Shown here in pieces: positions 39,281-48,553 of a stretch of DNA of 64,000 nucleotides. Every line of letters starts with the position of its first letter. Positions within the stretch are counted from its first letter, which is position 1. Position numbers and translations under genes: made by a program. Source of the DNA: an uncultured delta proteobacterium (GTDB lineage Bacteria; Myxococcota; Myxococcia; Myxococcales; 40CM-4-68-19); contig CAIWCD010000001.1 in NCBI GenBank assembly GCA_903911145.1, positions 1 through 64,000 of the forward strand, in the 5' to 3' direction. The notes under the pieces were generated by a model, which made no database searches, was not told the DNA's origin, and saw only the letters and a list, made by a program, of their open reading frames with translations.

Positions 39281-40567
39281 CTACGCCCCGACGCGCACCT
39301 GGTTGCGCCCGCCCTGCTTCGCCTCGAGCAGCGCGGCGTCGGCGCGGGCAAGCAACGTCTGCGGCGTGTCGTCTGCGCGGAACGATGCGAGGCCGATGCT
39401 CACCGTGCAGGCGACCGCGAGATCGCCGCCCGTGAGCGCGGGGATGACGAACTGGTGCTTCGAGATTCGATCGCGCAGGCGATCGGTGATGGTCGCCGAT
39501 TCCGACGTGGCCGACTCGATGAGGAGGAACGCGAACTCCTCGCCGCCGAAGCGGGCGACTACATCGGTCGAGCGAACGGACGCGGTGATCAGGCTCGCCA
39601 GATGCGCGAGCACGGCGTCGCCAGCCGGGTGGCCGAAGGTATCGTTGACGCTCTTGAAGTGATCGACGTCGAGCATGCCGAGCGTCATCTCGCTCTGGTA
39701 GCGGCGCGTGCGCACGATCTCCTGCTCGAGGCGCTGCTTGAAATATTTGTTGTTGTAGCAACGCGTGAGTCCGTCCCGGATCGCCATCTCGCGCAACTCG
39801 GAGAGGCGCTGCAGATGCGAGCGCACGCGCGCGACGAGTTCCTGCGGCTCGAACGGCTTGGCGACGTAGTCGTTGCCACCCACTTGAAGTCCGCGCACGC
39901 GCTGCGCGACATCTCCTTTGCGCGTGACGAAGATGATGGGAATCAGCTGCAGCGCAGGATGCGCGCGGATGCGCTGGCAGAGCTCGAAGCCGTCGCGCTC
40001 AGGCATCACCACGTCGAGGATGATCAGCTCGGGTTGTTCACTCTCGATCACCTCGAACGCGCGCAGAGGCTCGCAGCAGTAGGAGCTGGCGAACCCGGCG
40101 CTGCGCAGGACCGTGTCGATGAGGCGCGCTGAAAACGGATCGTCGTCGACGACGAGGATGCGCGAGGGATGGCCGTCGACGGCGATGACGCCGAGGCGTT
40201 CGGGCAGCTCTGTCTGCTGCGGAGCGCCTGCGCCATCGCGCTCCTCGAGGAGATCGAAGATGCCGGCGAGGCCGTCGTCGAAGAGCCGCAGCGCGATCTT
40301 GTCGACGGCGAGCTCGCGCTCGACGAGCAGATCGGCCGCGTCTTCGCAGACCGCCGAGAGACGTCCGAGCAGAGGAAGCCCGACCGACGCGGCCGTTCCC
40401 GCGATGCGATGAAAGAAGCCGCGCAGCCCCGTGAGCGCCTGGGTGTCGGAGCCGCTCTCGCGCAGACGATCGAGCATCTGGCGCGCGCGAAGCGAGCCAT
40501 CGGCAAGCTCGCGGAGGAACAGCTCGCGGAGCTGCCGCCCGTCATCCCCAGTGAGGTCGGCTGACAT
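39281..40567 (-). CDS. Hpt-REC-GGDEF diguanylate cyclase
   Basis: Hpt-like FFHRIAGTAASVG; REC ILVVDDDPFSARLI..LDVVMPERDG..YVAKPFEP; GGDEF domain with intact RFGGEEFAF and DVDHFKSVND. Confidence 0.9.
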   Translation of the reverse strand: MSADLTGDDGRQLRELFLRELADGSLRARQMLDRLRESGSDTQALTGLRGFFHRIAGTAASVGLPLLGRLSAVCEDAADLLVERELAVDKIALRLFDDGLAGIFDLLEERDGAGAPQQTELPERLGVIAVDGHPSRILVVDDDPFSARLIDTVLRSAGFASSYCCEPLRAFEVIESEQPELIILDVVMPERDGFELCQRIRAHPALQLIPIIFVTRKGDVAQRVRGLQVGGNDYVAKPFEPQELVARVRSHLQRLSELREMAIRDGLTRCYNNKYFKQRLEQEIVRTRRYQSEMTLGMLDVDHFKSVNDTFGHPAGDAVLAHLASLITASVRSTDVVARFGGEEFAFLLIESATSESATITDRLRDRISKHQFVIPALTGGDLAVACTVSIGLASFRADDTPQTLLARADAALLEAKQGGRNQVRVGA

Positions 40568-40599
40568 GGGGCGGGATCTATAGCAGGGTCACGCCGCCC

Positions 40600-41589
40600 A
40601 TGATTGCCGTCGACCAGCTTCGCAAGATCTATCGAGTCCACAAGCGCCAGCCGGGGCTTGCCGCAGCACTGCGCTCACTGATCCACCGACCGACCGAGGA
40701 CGTGCGCGCGGTCGACGGCATCTCGTTCCACATCAACGATGGCGAGCGCGTCGGATTTCTCGGACCCAACGGCGCGGGCAAGACGACGACGCTGAAGATG
40801 CTCTCGGGCCTGCTCTATCCAACCTCGGGCACGCTCGAAGTCGACGGCTTTCTCCCGCAGAAGCGTGAGCGCGCCTTCCTCCAACGCATCACGCTGGTGA
40901 TGGGCCAGAAGCAGCAACTGCTCTGGGATCTGCCGCCGAGCGAGACGTTTCTGCTCAACCGCGCGCTCTACGATGTGCCGGAAAAGGAGTTTCGCGAGAC
41001 GCTCGCAGAGCTGACGAAACTGCTCGAACTCGAGGCGCTCGTGGGCAAGCCGACGCGCCAACTCTCGCTCGGTGAACGGATGAAGTGCGAGCTGGCGGCA
41101 GCGCTGCTGCACCGCCCGCGCGTGCTCTTTCTCGACGAGCCGACCATCGGGCTCGACGTCGCGATGCAGGCGACGGTGCGCGATTTCGTCCGCGCCTACA
41201 ACGAGCGGTTCAACGCCACGGTGCTGCTCACCAGCCACGACATGGACGACGTCGCCGCGCTCTGCCCGCGCGTGATCGTCATCGATCACGGAAGCCTGAT
41301 CTGGGACGGCCCGCTCGATGATCTGGTGAAGAAGGTCAAGCCGCACAAGCAGCTGCGGCTGCGGCTCGCGCGCCCTGTCGACGCGGCCGATCTCGCGGAC
41401 CTCGGCCGCGTCGTCGAGCAGAGCGCGACGTCCGTGGTGCTGCAGGTTGCCCAGGCCGAGTTGCAGGCAGTGGTCGCGAAAGTGTTGAGCAGCCTGCCTC
41501 TGGTCGATCTCTCCGTCGAAGATCCGCCCCTCGAAGACGTGATGCGTGACCTCTTCGCGGGCGCCGCCGCAGGGCGTGACGCCTCATGA
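40600..41589 (+). CDS. ABC transporter ATP-binding protein (COG4586-type)
   Basis: Walker A GPNGAGKTTT, signature LSLGERMK, Walker B RVLFLDEPTIGLD. Confidence 0.93.
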   Translation: MIAVDQLRKIYRVHKRQPGLAAALRSLIHRPTEDVRAVDGISFHINDGERVGFLGPNGAGKTTTLKMLSGLLYPTSGTLEVDGFLPQKRERAFLQRITLVMGQKQQLLWDLPPSETFLLNRALYDVPEKEFRETLAELTKLLELEALVGKPTRQLSLGERMKCELAAALLHRPRVLFLDEPTIGLDVAMQATVRDFVRAYNERFNATVLLTSHDMDDVAALCPRVIVIDHGSLIWDGPLDDLVKKVKPHKQLRLRLARPVDAADLADLGRVVEQSATSVVLQVAQAELQAVVAKVLSSLPLVDLSVEDPPLEDVMRDLFAGAAAGRDAS

Positions 41590-42464
41590 GCGCGACGTCG
41601 GCAGATGCTTTGAGTACCAACCATCTCGGCGGCACCGATTCTCCGCGCACCCGCGATACGCGCAGCGCGCTCTCGCACGCCCTGCGCGCACTCCCGGCGC
41701 TCCTGCGCACCGGCTTCGCCGCGGTGCTCGCCTACCGCGCCGAGATCCTCATCTGGATGTTCACCACCAACATGCCACTCGTGATGCTCGCGCTCTGGGC
41801 CGCTGTCGCGCGCTCGGGGCCGGTCGCGGGCTACACGCAGGAGGGCTTCACCGCCTACTACCTCGCGACGCTGCTGGTGCGTCTCTTCACCGGATGCTGG
41901 GTCGTCTACGAACTGACGATGGAGATCCGCCAGGGAACGCTGGCGATGCGCTTGCTCCGCCCGATCCATCCGCTGCTCGCTCACGCAGCCGAGAACGCCG
42001 CCGCGATCCCCGTGCGCCTCGTCGTCTGCACGCCGCTCATCGCGATCTTCGTCTACACCTCGTACGCGTCGATCACGCGCGATCCCATTCTCTGGCTCTG
42101 CGTGCCGCTCTCCCTCATCGGCGCATGGATGATCACGTTTGGCGTCATGGCGATCGTCGGCACGCTCGCCCTCTTCGTCGAGAGCGCGATGGGCCTCTTC
42201 CAGCTCTGGCTGGGCCTCTCCGGCGTGCTCTCCGGATATCTCGTGCCGCTCGATCTCTTCCCCGAGCGCGTGCGCGCGATCGCGCTGCTCCTGCCTTTCC
42301 GCTTCACGCTCTCGTTCCCGGTCGAGCTCGTTCTCGGCCGCGTCGACCGCATGCAAGCGCTGCAACTGCTCGGCGCGCAGTGGAGCTACGTCGTGCTCTT
42401 CGCCGTCGGCACGGTGCTTCTCTGGCGCGCGGGGATGCGCCGATTCGGAGCGTTCGGTGGCTAG
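41586..42464 (+). CDS. ABC-2 family permease (COG4587-like)
   Basis: Several hydrophobic helices, ATGA overlap with ATPase gene; MEIRQGTLAMRLLRPIHPLLAHAAEN. Confidence 0.82.
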   Translation: MSATSADALSTNHLGGTDSPRTRDTRSALSHALRALPALLRTGFAAVLAYRAEILIWMFTTNMPLVMLALWAAVARSGPVAGYTQEGFTAYYLATLLVRLFTGCWVVYELTMEIRQGTLAMRLLRPIHPLLAHAAENAAAIPVRLVVCTPLIAIFVYTSYASITRDPILWLCVPLSLIGAWMITFGVMAIVGTLALFVESAMGLFQLWLGLSGVLSGYLVPLDLFPERVRAIALLLPFRFTLSFPVELVLGRVDRMQALQLLGAQWSYVVLFAVGTVLLWRAGMRRFGAFGG

Positions 42465-43266
42465 TGCTCGCGCCTCTCCCGGCCACGGCCTGCGTGTCCT
42501 GCGCGCGCTCGCCCGCACCTCGCTCGCGCTCACGTTGCAGTACCGCCTCGAGGTGCTCGGCGAAGGACTGCTCTCGATGCTGTGGCTCGCGACCGCGCTG
42601 GTCCCGGTCTGGGTCGTCTTCGGAAAGCGCGGCGCGGTCGAGGGCTGGAGCTATCCCGAGATGCTGCTCGTCATCGCCTGGTTCACGCTGCTCAAGGCGT
42701 TTCTCGAGGGAACGATCAATCCCAGCCTGCTCGCGGTGATCGCGCACGTGCGGCAGGGCACTCTCGACTTCGTCCTGCTCAAACCTGCCGACGCGCAGTT
42801 GCTCGTGTCGTTCAGCAAGGTCGAGCCGTCGAAGCTCGTCGATGTCTTCTCGGCGTTCGCGCTCGCAGGATTCGCGCTGCACAGGCTCCACCGCGTGCCC
42901 TCGCCGCTCGATCTCGCGGCCGCGCTCCTGCTCTTCCTCGCCGCGCTCGCGGTGCTCTACTCGATCGCGATCATCGTCATCTCCATCGCGTTCGTCGCCG
43001 TGCGCGTCGACAACCTGATCTTCCTCTTCGGATCGATCTTCGATCTCGCACGCTGGCCGAGCACGATCTTCCGCGGCACGCTCGCGGTGATCTTCACCTA
43101 CGTGCTGCCGCTCGCGTTGATGACGACGTATCCCGCGCTCGCGCTGCTCGGGCGCCTGCGCCTCCCGACCGCGCTGGGAGCGCTCGCGGGCGCACTCGTG
43201 TTCACGCTGGTGTCGCGCGCGGCGTGGATGGCCTCGCTGCGCAGATATACGAGCGCCTCTTCTTAG
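42457..43266 (+). CDS. ABC-2 family permease (COG3694-like)
   Basis: GTG 42457 overlaps upstream gene; HVRQGTLDFVLLKPADAQLLVSF and C-terminal PLALMTTYPALALLGRL. Confidence 0.82.
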   Translation: MASARASPGHGLRVLRALARTSLALTLQYRLEVLGEGLLSMLWLATALVPVWVVFGKRGAVEGWSYPEMLLVIAWFTLLKAFLEGTINPSLLAVIAHVRQGTLDFVLLKPADAQLLVSFSKVEPSKLVDVFSAFALAGFALHRLHRVPSPLDLAAALLLFLAALAVLYSIAIIVISIAFVAVRVDNLIFLFGSIFDLARWPSTIFRGTLAVIFTYVLPLALMTTYPALALLGRLRLPTALGALAGALVFTLVSRAAWMASLRRYTSASS

Positions 43267-43294
43267 CGAGAGACGTGTCGCGCATGAATCAGCG

Positions 43295-43774
43295 CTACCA
43301 GCGGTGATAGGCCGGGTGTCCTTCCTCGACGGCGACGAATGTTCCACGGCAGGTCGCAGTCACCTTCCCTTTGCACTCGAGCTTCGCTTCGACGACGGCG
43401 CGCTTCTTGTCCTCGCTCAATTCGACGACGCGCGCGGTAACGAGCACGTCCGCGTCCATCGGCGTTGGACGCTTGAGTTGGACCGCGAAATCCGCGGTCA
43501 CCGTGCAGGGAGGAATCGACGCTCCGGTCGCCTCCATGATCGTCGCGCAGGCAGCCCAGTTGGAGTGGCAGTCGAGCAGCGCGCCGCAGATGCCACCGTT
43601 GAGCACTCCGGGGAAGGCCTGGTGATGATCCTCAGGCCGGAACGTCGCGACGAACACGTCGCCTTGCTTGAAGCTGCGGATGCGCAACCCCTTGCTGCTG
43701 GCGGGCCCGCAGCCGAAGCACTGGTTGTGCGGGGCGTAGCGCTCTTGCAGTGACAACTCGGTTGGCTGGCTCAT
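43295..43774 (-). CDS. PaaI-like hotdog-fold thioesterase
   Basis: NQCFGCGPASSKGLRIRSF, HQAFPGVLNGGICGALLDCHSNWAA; ATG at 43774. Confidence 0.85.
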   Translation of the reverse strand: MSQPTELSLQERYAPHNQCFGCGPASSKGLRIRSFKQGDVFVATFRPEDHHQAFPGVLNGGICGALLDCHSNWAACATIMEATGASIPPCTVTADFAVQLKRPTPMDADVLVTARVVELSEDKKRAVVEAKLECKGKVTATCRGTFVAVEEGHPAYHRW

Positions 43775-43840
43775 GCTGCGCTCTCTAACAGGATTTCCGC
43801 TTCGCTCAAGCAGAGGCCCGATAGAGTTCGCACCTTGCCG

Positions 43841-46432
43841 ATGCTGACGCCGCTGCCGATCGACGACGCGCTCCCCGAGATTCTCGCGGCGCTGCGCACG
43901 CACGCGTGCCTCGTCATCGAAGCGCCGCCGGGCGCGGGCAAGACGACGCGCGTGCCGGGGGCGATTCTCGATTCGGGAATCGTTGGTACTCAAAGCATTC
44001 TCGTGCTCGAGCCGCGGCGCGTGGCTGCGCGTCTCTCGGCGAGGCGCGTCGCGGACGAGCGCGGAGAGCGGGTCGGCGAAACGATCGGCTACCAGGTCCG
44101 CTTCGATGATCAGACCGGCCCGAAGACGCGCATCCGCTACCTCACGGAAGGCCTCTTCGCGCGGCGCCTGCTCGACGATCCGCAACTCACGGGCGTCGGC
44201 GCGGTGATCCTCGACGAGTTTCACGAGCGGCATCTGCAGACCGATCTCGCGCTCGCCGCGACGCTGCGGCTGATCCGCGCTGGAGCGCGACCCGATCTCA
44301 AGCTCATCGCGATGTCCGCGACGCTCGATGCGAGCGCGCTCGCGGAGCATCTGCGCTGCCCGTCGGTGCGCAGTGAGGGGCGGCGCTTCCCGGTCGAGGT
44401 GCAGCATCTCGAGCAGCCCGATGAACGTCGGCTCGAGGAGCAGATCAGCGCGGCCGTGCGCAAGCTCACCGTGCCGGGGACGAGCGGCGATCTGCTCGTC
44501 TTCCTTCCAGGCGCGGGAGAGATCCGGCGCGCACAGGAGGCCTGCGCAGAGCTCGCGACCCATCGCGGCTTCGTCGTGCTGCCGCTGCACGGAGATCTCT
44601 CACCCGACGAGCAGGATCGCGCAATCGCGCGCGGGGCGCGGCGCCGCGTGATCCTCGCGACCAACGTGGCGGAGACGAGCGTCACCATCGACGGCGTCAC
44701 CGCAGTGATCGATTCGGGCCTCGCGCGCATCGCCGGCCATTCGCCGTGGACGGGACTGCCCACGCTGCGCGTCGGGAAGATTTCGCAAGCGTCGGCAGAG
44801 CAGCGGGCCGGTCGCGCCGGGCGCACGGCACCGGGAAGCTGCCTGCGCCTCTACACGCAGCACGACTACAACACGCGCGTCGGCTACCACCCGCCCGAGG
44901 TGGAGCGGCTCGATCTCGCAGAGCTTGTCCTCTCGCTGCGCGCGCAAGGGACTGATCCGCGCGCGCTGCCGTGGCTCGATTCGCCGAACGAACATTCGCT
45001 GCAGGCCGCGGAAGAGCTGCTCGCGCGGCTCGGACTGGCTGCGGCGAACGGCGTCATCTCCGCGATGGGCAAGGAGGCGGTGAAGCTTCCGCTGCATCCG
45101 CGGCTCGCCCGCCTTGTGCTCGAGGCGCACGCACGAGGTGCGGGAGATGACGGCTGCGCGCTGGCGGCGATCTTGAGCGATCGCGATCTGCGAAGCCGCG
45201 AGGGGCGAGAGCGCGCGGGGCCGACAGGTGCGTCCGATCTCACCGAGTTGTGCGATCTGCTGCGCCAGGCGCGCATCTCGCGCTTCGATCCTTCGCGCAC
45301 GCGCGCGCTGGGTCTCGACGTGAACGCCGCACGCCGCGTCGATCAGGCGCGAGCACAGCTCGTTCGCGCGCTGCCGCGGACGCCGCAAACCGTCGCGCCA
45401 CTGCGAGAGGCGCACGCGCTCGAGACCGCGCTGGGCCTCGCTACGCTCGCCGCATTCCCGGATCGGGTCGCGAGGCGCAGAGCGCAGCACGGGAGCGAGT
45501 TGCTTCTCTGCGCCGGAGGCAGCGCGCAGCTCGCGCGCGAGTCGGTCGTGAGGGAAGCAGCGCTGATGGTCGCGGTCGATGTCGAGGAGCGAGCCGATCC
45601 GCGGCGGATGATTGGCACTCAATCCAATCGCGGCGCGCTGGTGCGGCTCGCTTCCGCGATCGAGCCGGAGTGGCTGCTCGACATCTGCGCGGAGGGCCTG
45701 AGCGAGAGCGTCGAATTCGAGTGGCATGAATCGCGCGCGCGCGTCGAGGTCTTGAGCCGCCTGCGCTATGGCGAGCTGCTCCTCGAGGAGTCGCGTCGCT
45801 TGCCCAAACTGGACGATGCGCGCGAATCCGCCGAGGCGCAGCGGCTCCTCTTTGCCGAGGCGCGCTCACTCGGCCTGACGAAATTTGCCGATGCCGACGC
45901 GATCGCATCGCTGCTGGTGCGGACGGCACTGATCGCGCGGACCTGTCCTGATGCGGGTCTGCGCGCGCTCGACGAAAGCGATGTCGAGGCCGCGCTTGGA
46001 GATCTCTGCGCAGGCGCGTCCAGCCTGGCCGATCTGCGCGAGCGCGATCTTCTCGGTCAGCTCGCCGCGCGCGCCGGACCGAACGCCGACGCAGCTCTCT
46101 CTCGCCTCACGCCAAAGGAGGTCGCGCTCCCGATGCGTCGCGTGCCCGTGCACTACACCCGTGACGCGCCGCCCTTCATCGAGTCGCGCATGCAGGATTT
46201 CTTCGGCCAGTCGCAAGGCCCTTCGATCTGCAACGGACGGCTCTTCCTCGTCTGCCATCTGCTCGCGCCGAACGGTCGCACACAGCAGGTCACGCAGGAT
46301 CTGGCCGGCTTCTGGGTGCGCCACTACCCGGCGATTCGTCGCGAGCTGATGCGCAACTATCCGCGCCACGCCTGGCCGGAAGACGGTCGGACCGCGACGC
46401 CGACGCCGCCGAAGCCGCGGCGGCCGCGATAG
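43841..46432 (+). CDS. hrpB: ATP-dependent helicase HrpB
   Basis: EAPPGAGKTTRVPGA, ILDEFHERHLQTDLAL, MSATLD, TNVAETSVTIDGVTAVIDSGLAR, QRAGRAGRTAPG. Confidence 0.95.
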   Translation: MLTPLPIDDALPEILAALRTHACLVIEAPPGAGKTTRVPGAILDSGIVGTQSILVLEPRRVAARLSARRVADERGERVGETIGYQVRFDDQTGPKTRIRYLTEGLFARRLLDDPQLTGVGAVILDEFHERHLQTDLALAATLRLIRAGARPDLKLIAMSATLDASALAEHLRCPSVRSEGRRFPVEVQHLEQPDERRLEEQISAAVRKLTVPGTSGDLLVFLPGAGEIRRAQEACAELATHRGFVVLPLHGDLSPDEQDRAIARGARRRVILATNVAETSVTIDGVTAVIDSGLARIAGHSPWTGLPTLRVGKISQASAEQRAGRAGRTAPGSCLRLYTQHDYNTRVGYHPPEVERLDLAELVLSLRAQGTDPRALPWLDSPNEHSLQAAEELLARLGLAAANGVISAMGKEAVKLPLHPRLARLVLEAHARGAGDDGCALAAILSDRDLRSREGRERAGPTGASDLTELCDLLRQARISRFDPSRTRALGLDVNAARRVDQARAQLVRALPRTPQTVAPLREAHALETALGLATLAAFPDRVARRRAQHGSELLLCAGGSAQLARESVVREAALMVAVDVEERADPRRMIGTQSNRGALVRLASAIEPEWLLDICAEGLSESVEFEWHESRARVEVLSRLRYGELLLEESRRLPKLDDARESAEAQRLLFAEARSLGLTKFADADAIASLLVRTALIARTCPDAGLRALDESDVEAALGDLCAGASSLADLRERDLLGQLAARAGPNADAALSRLTPKEVALPMRRVPVHYTRDAPPFIESRMQDFFGQSQGPSICNGRLFLVCHLLAPNGRTQQVTQDLAGFWVRHYPAIRRELMRNYPRHAWPEDGRTATPTPPKPRRPR

Positions 46433-46447
46433 TCGATCGCCTCGCGA

Positions 46448-47011
46448 TCAATGAACGGCGGCGCGAATCGGCAACTCGGCGATCAGCCGCGCCTCGGCAG
46501 CGGCGAGAGCATCGAGCCGCGACTGCCACTCGTCAGGCGCGACCTTCTTCGCGAGTCGAACGAAGAGCAGCGCGTGCCCGGCTTCAGATGCGGCGAGCCG
46601 CGCATAGAACAGGCGCAACTCTGCGTCTTCGATGTGCGTCGCGATCAACTCGAGCCGCTCGCGACTCCTCGCTTCAATCAGCGCCGAGACGAGCAACTGA
46701 TCGAGCATCCGCTGCTCTCGCGGGTTGCGAAGATTCTTGAGCAGCCCCTGCGCATAGGGATCGCCGAGATCGCGACCGATCGAGAGACCGCGCTTCTCGA
46801 GGATTGCCAGCACCTGCGTGAGGTGCCCGGCCTCCTCGCGCGCCAGCCGCGCCATCGCCCGCGCGAGCCCCGGCACCTCGGGAAACGACGAGAGCATCGA
46901 GAGCGCATGCGCGGCCGCCTTCTTCTCGCAGTGCGCGTGATCGATCAGCACGTCGTCGAATTTCGCGAGCGCAACTTGAATCCAGGCCGGGTCTGTCGCT
47001 CGCAGCAGCAT
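46448..47011 (-). CDS. miaE: tRNA-(ms2io6A)-hydroxylase MiaE-like diiron protein
   Basis: DVLIDHAHCEKKAAAHAL, LAREEAGHLTQVLAIL, ASEAGHALLFVRLA di-iron ligands. Confidence 0.85.
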   Translation of the reverse strand: MLLRATDPAWIQVALAKFDDVLIDHAHCEKKAAAHALSMLSSFPEVPGLARAMARLAREEAGHLTQVLAILEKRGLSIGRDLGDPYAQGLLKNLRNPREQRMLDQLLVSALIEARSRERLELIATHIEDAELRLFYARLAASEAGHALLFVRLAKKVAPDEWQSRLDALAAAEARLIAELPIRAAVH

Positions 47012-47112
47012 GGCGCGCGAGCTAACACGGCAGCTCGATTCGCGGTAGTCGAGCTTCAAGCGACTGTTCGTCGCGGACGGGCATCAGCCGATGCGCAACG
47101 GAGAGCACGACG

Positions 47113-47847
47113 ATGGCGTTGTCCGGACCAGACTTCTTCCTCGATCGCGCGTCGCTCGTCGCTCGCGCACGTACGCTCGCGCCGACATGGGCATCGGCCT
47201 CGCCTCATCCGCACGCGGTGCTTGATGGTCTTTTTGGAGCAGAGATTTCGAACGAGCTCGCGTCGCTCTTTCCCGCGCCAGGCGCGGCCCGTTGGAAGTT
47301 TCGCGACTACGCGGAGCAGCGCCGCTATGGACATCTGCAGCAGTCGAATTTCGCCGACGTCGCGCCTCCGCTTCGCCACGCGCTCGCTGAGCTGAACGGC
47401 CAGGCCTTCCTCGATTTCCTCGAGGCGCTGACGGGGATTCGCGGGCTAATCGCGGACCCGCACTTTGTCGGCGGCGGGCTGCACCTGACGCCGCCGGGAG
47501 GTTTTCTCGGTCTGCACACCGACTTCAATGTCGATGCGCGGCGGGGCCTCAAACGCGTCCTCACCGCGATCGTTTATCTCAATCCAGATTGGCTCGAGGA
47601 GTGGGGCGGGCATCTCGAGCTGTGGCGCGCGTCGGCCACCCGTGCGGATGCGCGCATCGCGCCCCTCTGCGACAGGCTGGTCGTGATGGCGCAGGGAGAG
47701 AGCCACTTTCACGGGCATCCGACGCCGCTTGCGTGTCCACCCGATCGATTTCGCGCCTCGCTCGCGACCTACTATTTCGTCGCCGATCCCGACGCGGCCG
47801 CAGCCGGGCACGGCGTCGTCTGGCTGAATTCGCGCACGCAGGAGTGA
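47113..47847 (+). CDS. 2OG-Fe(II) oxygenase family protein
   Basis: GLHTDFNVD (HxD), YLNPDWLEEWGGHLELW, FHGHPTPLACP, RASLATYYF. Confidence 0.85.
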   Translation: MALSGPDFFLDRASLVARARTLAPTWASASPHPHAVLDGLFGAEISNELASLFPAPGAARWKFRDYAEQRRYGHLQQSNFADVAPPLRHALAELNGQAFLDFLEALTGIRGLIADPHFVGGGLHLTPPGGFLGLHTDFNVDARRGLKRVLTAIVYLNPDWLEEWGGHLELWRASATRADARIAPLCDRLVVMAQGESHFHGHPTPLACPPDRFRASLATYYFVADPDAAAAGHGVVWLNSRTQE

Positions 47848-47932
47848 GCAGCAGCGCGCCGATCGCCGTTCGTGTTCACACAGAGTTTCGACGGGCGTGA
47901 AGGCAAACACGCAGCGCTGGTACAGTGCCTTC

Positions 47933-48493
47933 GTGCGCATCGGCGTGATCTCAGACACACACGGCGTTCTTCTCCCGCGCGTCCTCGAGCTGTTCGCGGG
48001 CGTCGATCACATCCTCCACGCGGGCGACATCGGCGACGAGGACGTGCTCAGTGAGCTGCGCACGATCGCGCCAGTGACGGCGGTGGCGGGAAACGTCGAT
48101 CGCTTCCAGCTCGGCGATGCGGGCCTCACGGCGCGAGTCACGCTCAGCGGTGCGCGATTCTTCCTCACGCACATCATCGATCGTCCGCGCAAGCCGCTCT
48201 CCAGCGTGGCGCGCGAGTTGCGACGCGAGCCGGCCGACTTCGTCATCTTCGGCCACAGCCATCTTCCCCACGACGAGCAGCTCGACGGTGTCTGGTTCTT
48301 CAATCCCGCCAGCGCCGGTCCGCGGCGATTCGACTATCCCTGCTCGGTCGGGATCCTCGAGGAGAACAGCGGCGTCTGGCGTGCTCGCCACGTCGGCCTC
48401 GATGCGCGCAGCGAAGCGGTGCTCGCGCGTGGCGAGCAGATGAACCAGCTTTCCCGCGCGCGCGATTCGAGCCCACCCGACTCGCAGATGTAG
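47933..48493 (+). CDS. YfcE/MJ0936-type metallophosphoesterase
   Basis: RIGVISDTHG, DHILHAGDIGD, AVAGNVD, FGHSHLPHDE, NPASAGPRR. GTG at 47933 or 47897. Confidence 0.88.
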   Translation: MRIGVISDTHGVLLPRVLELFAGVDHILHAGDIGDEDVLSELRTIAPVTAVAGNVDRFQLGDAGLTARVTLSGARFFLTHIIDRPRKPLSSVARELRREPADFVIFGHSHLPHDEQLDGVWFFNPASAGPRRFDYPCSVGILEENSGVWRARHVGLDARSEAVLARGEQMNQLSRARDSSPPDSQM

Positions 48494-48553
48494 AGCTCGC
48501 CACCCAAATCGCCGATCTCGTTCGGACCGCGCCCAGCAAGGCCCGGAGCGTCT

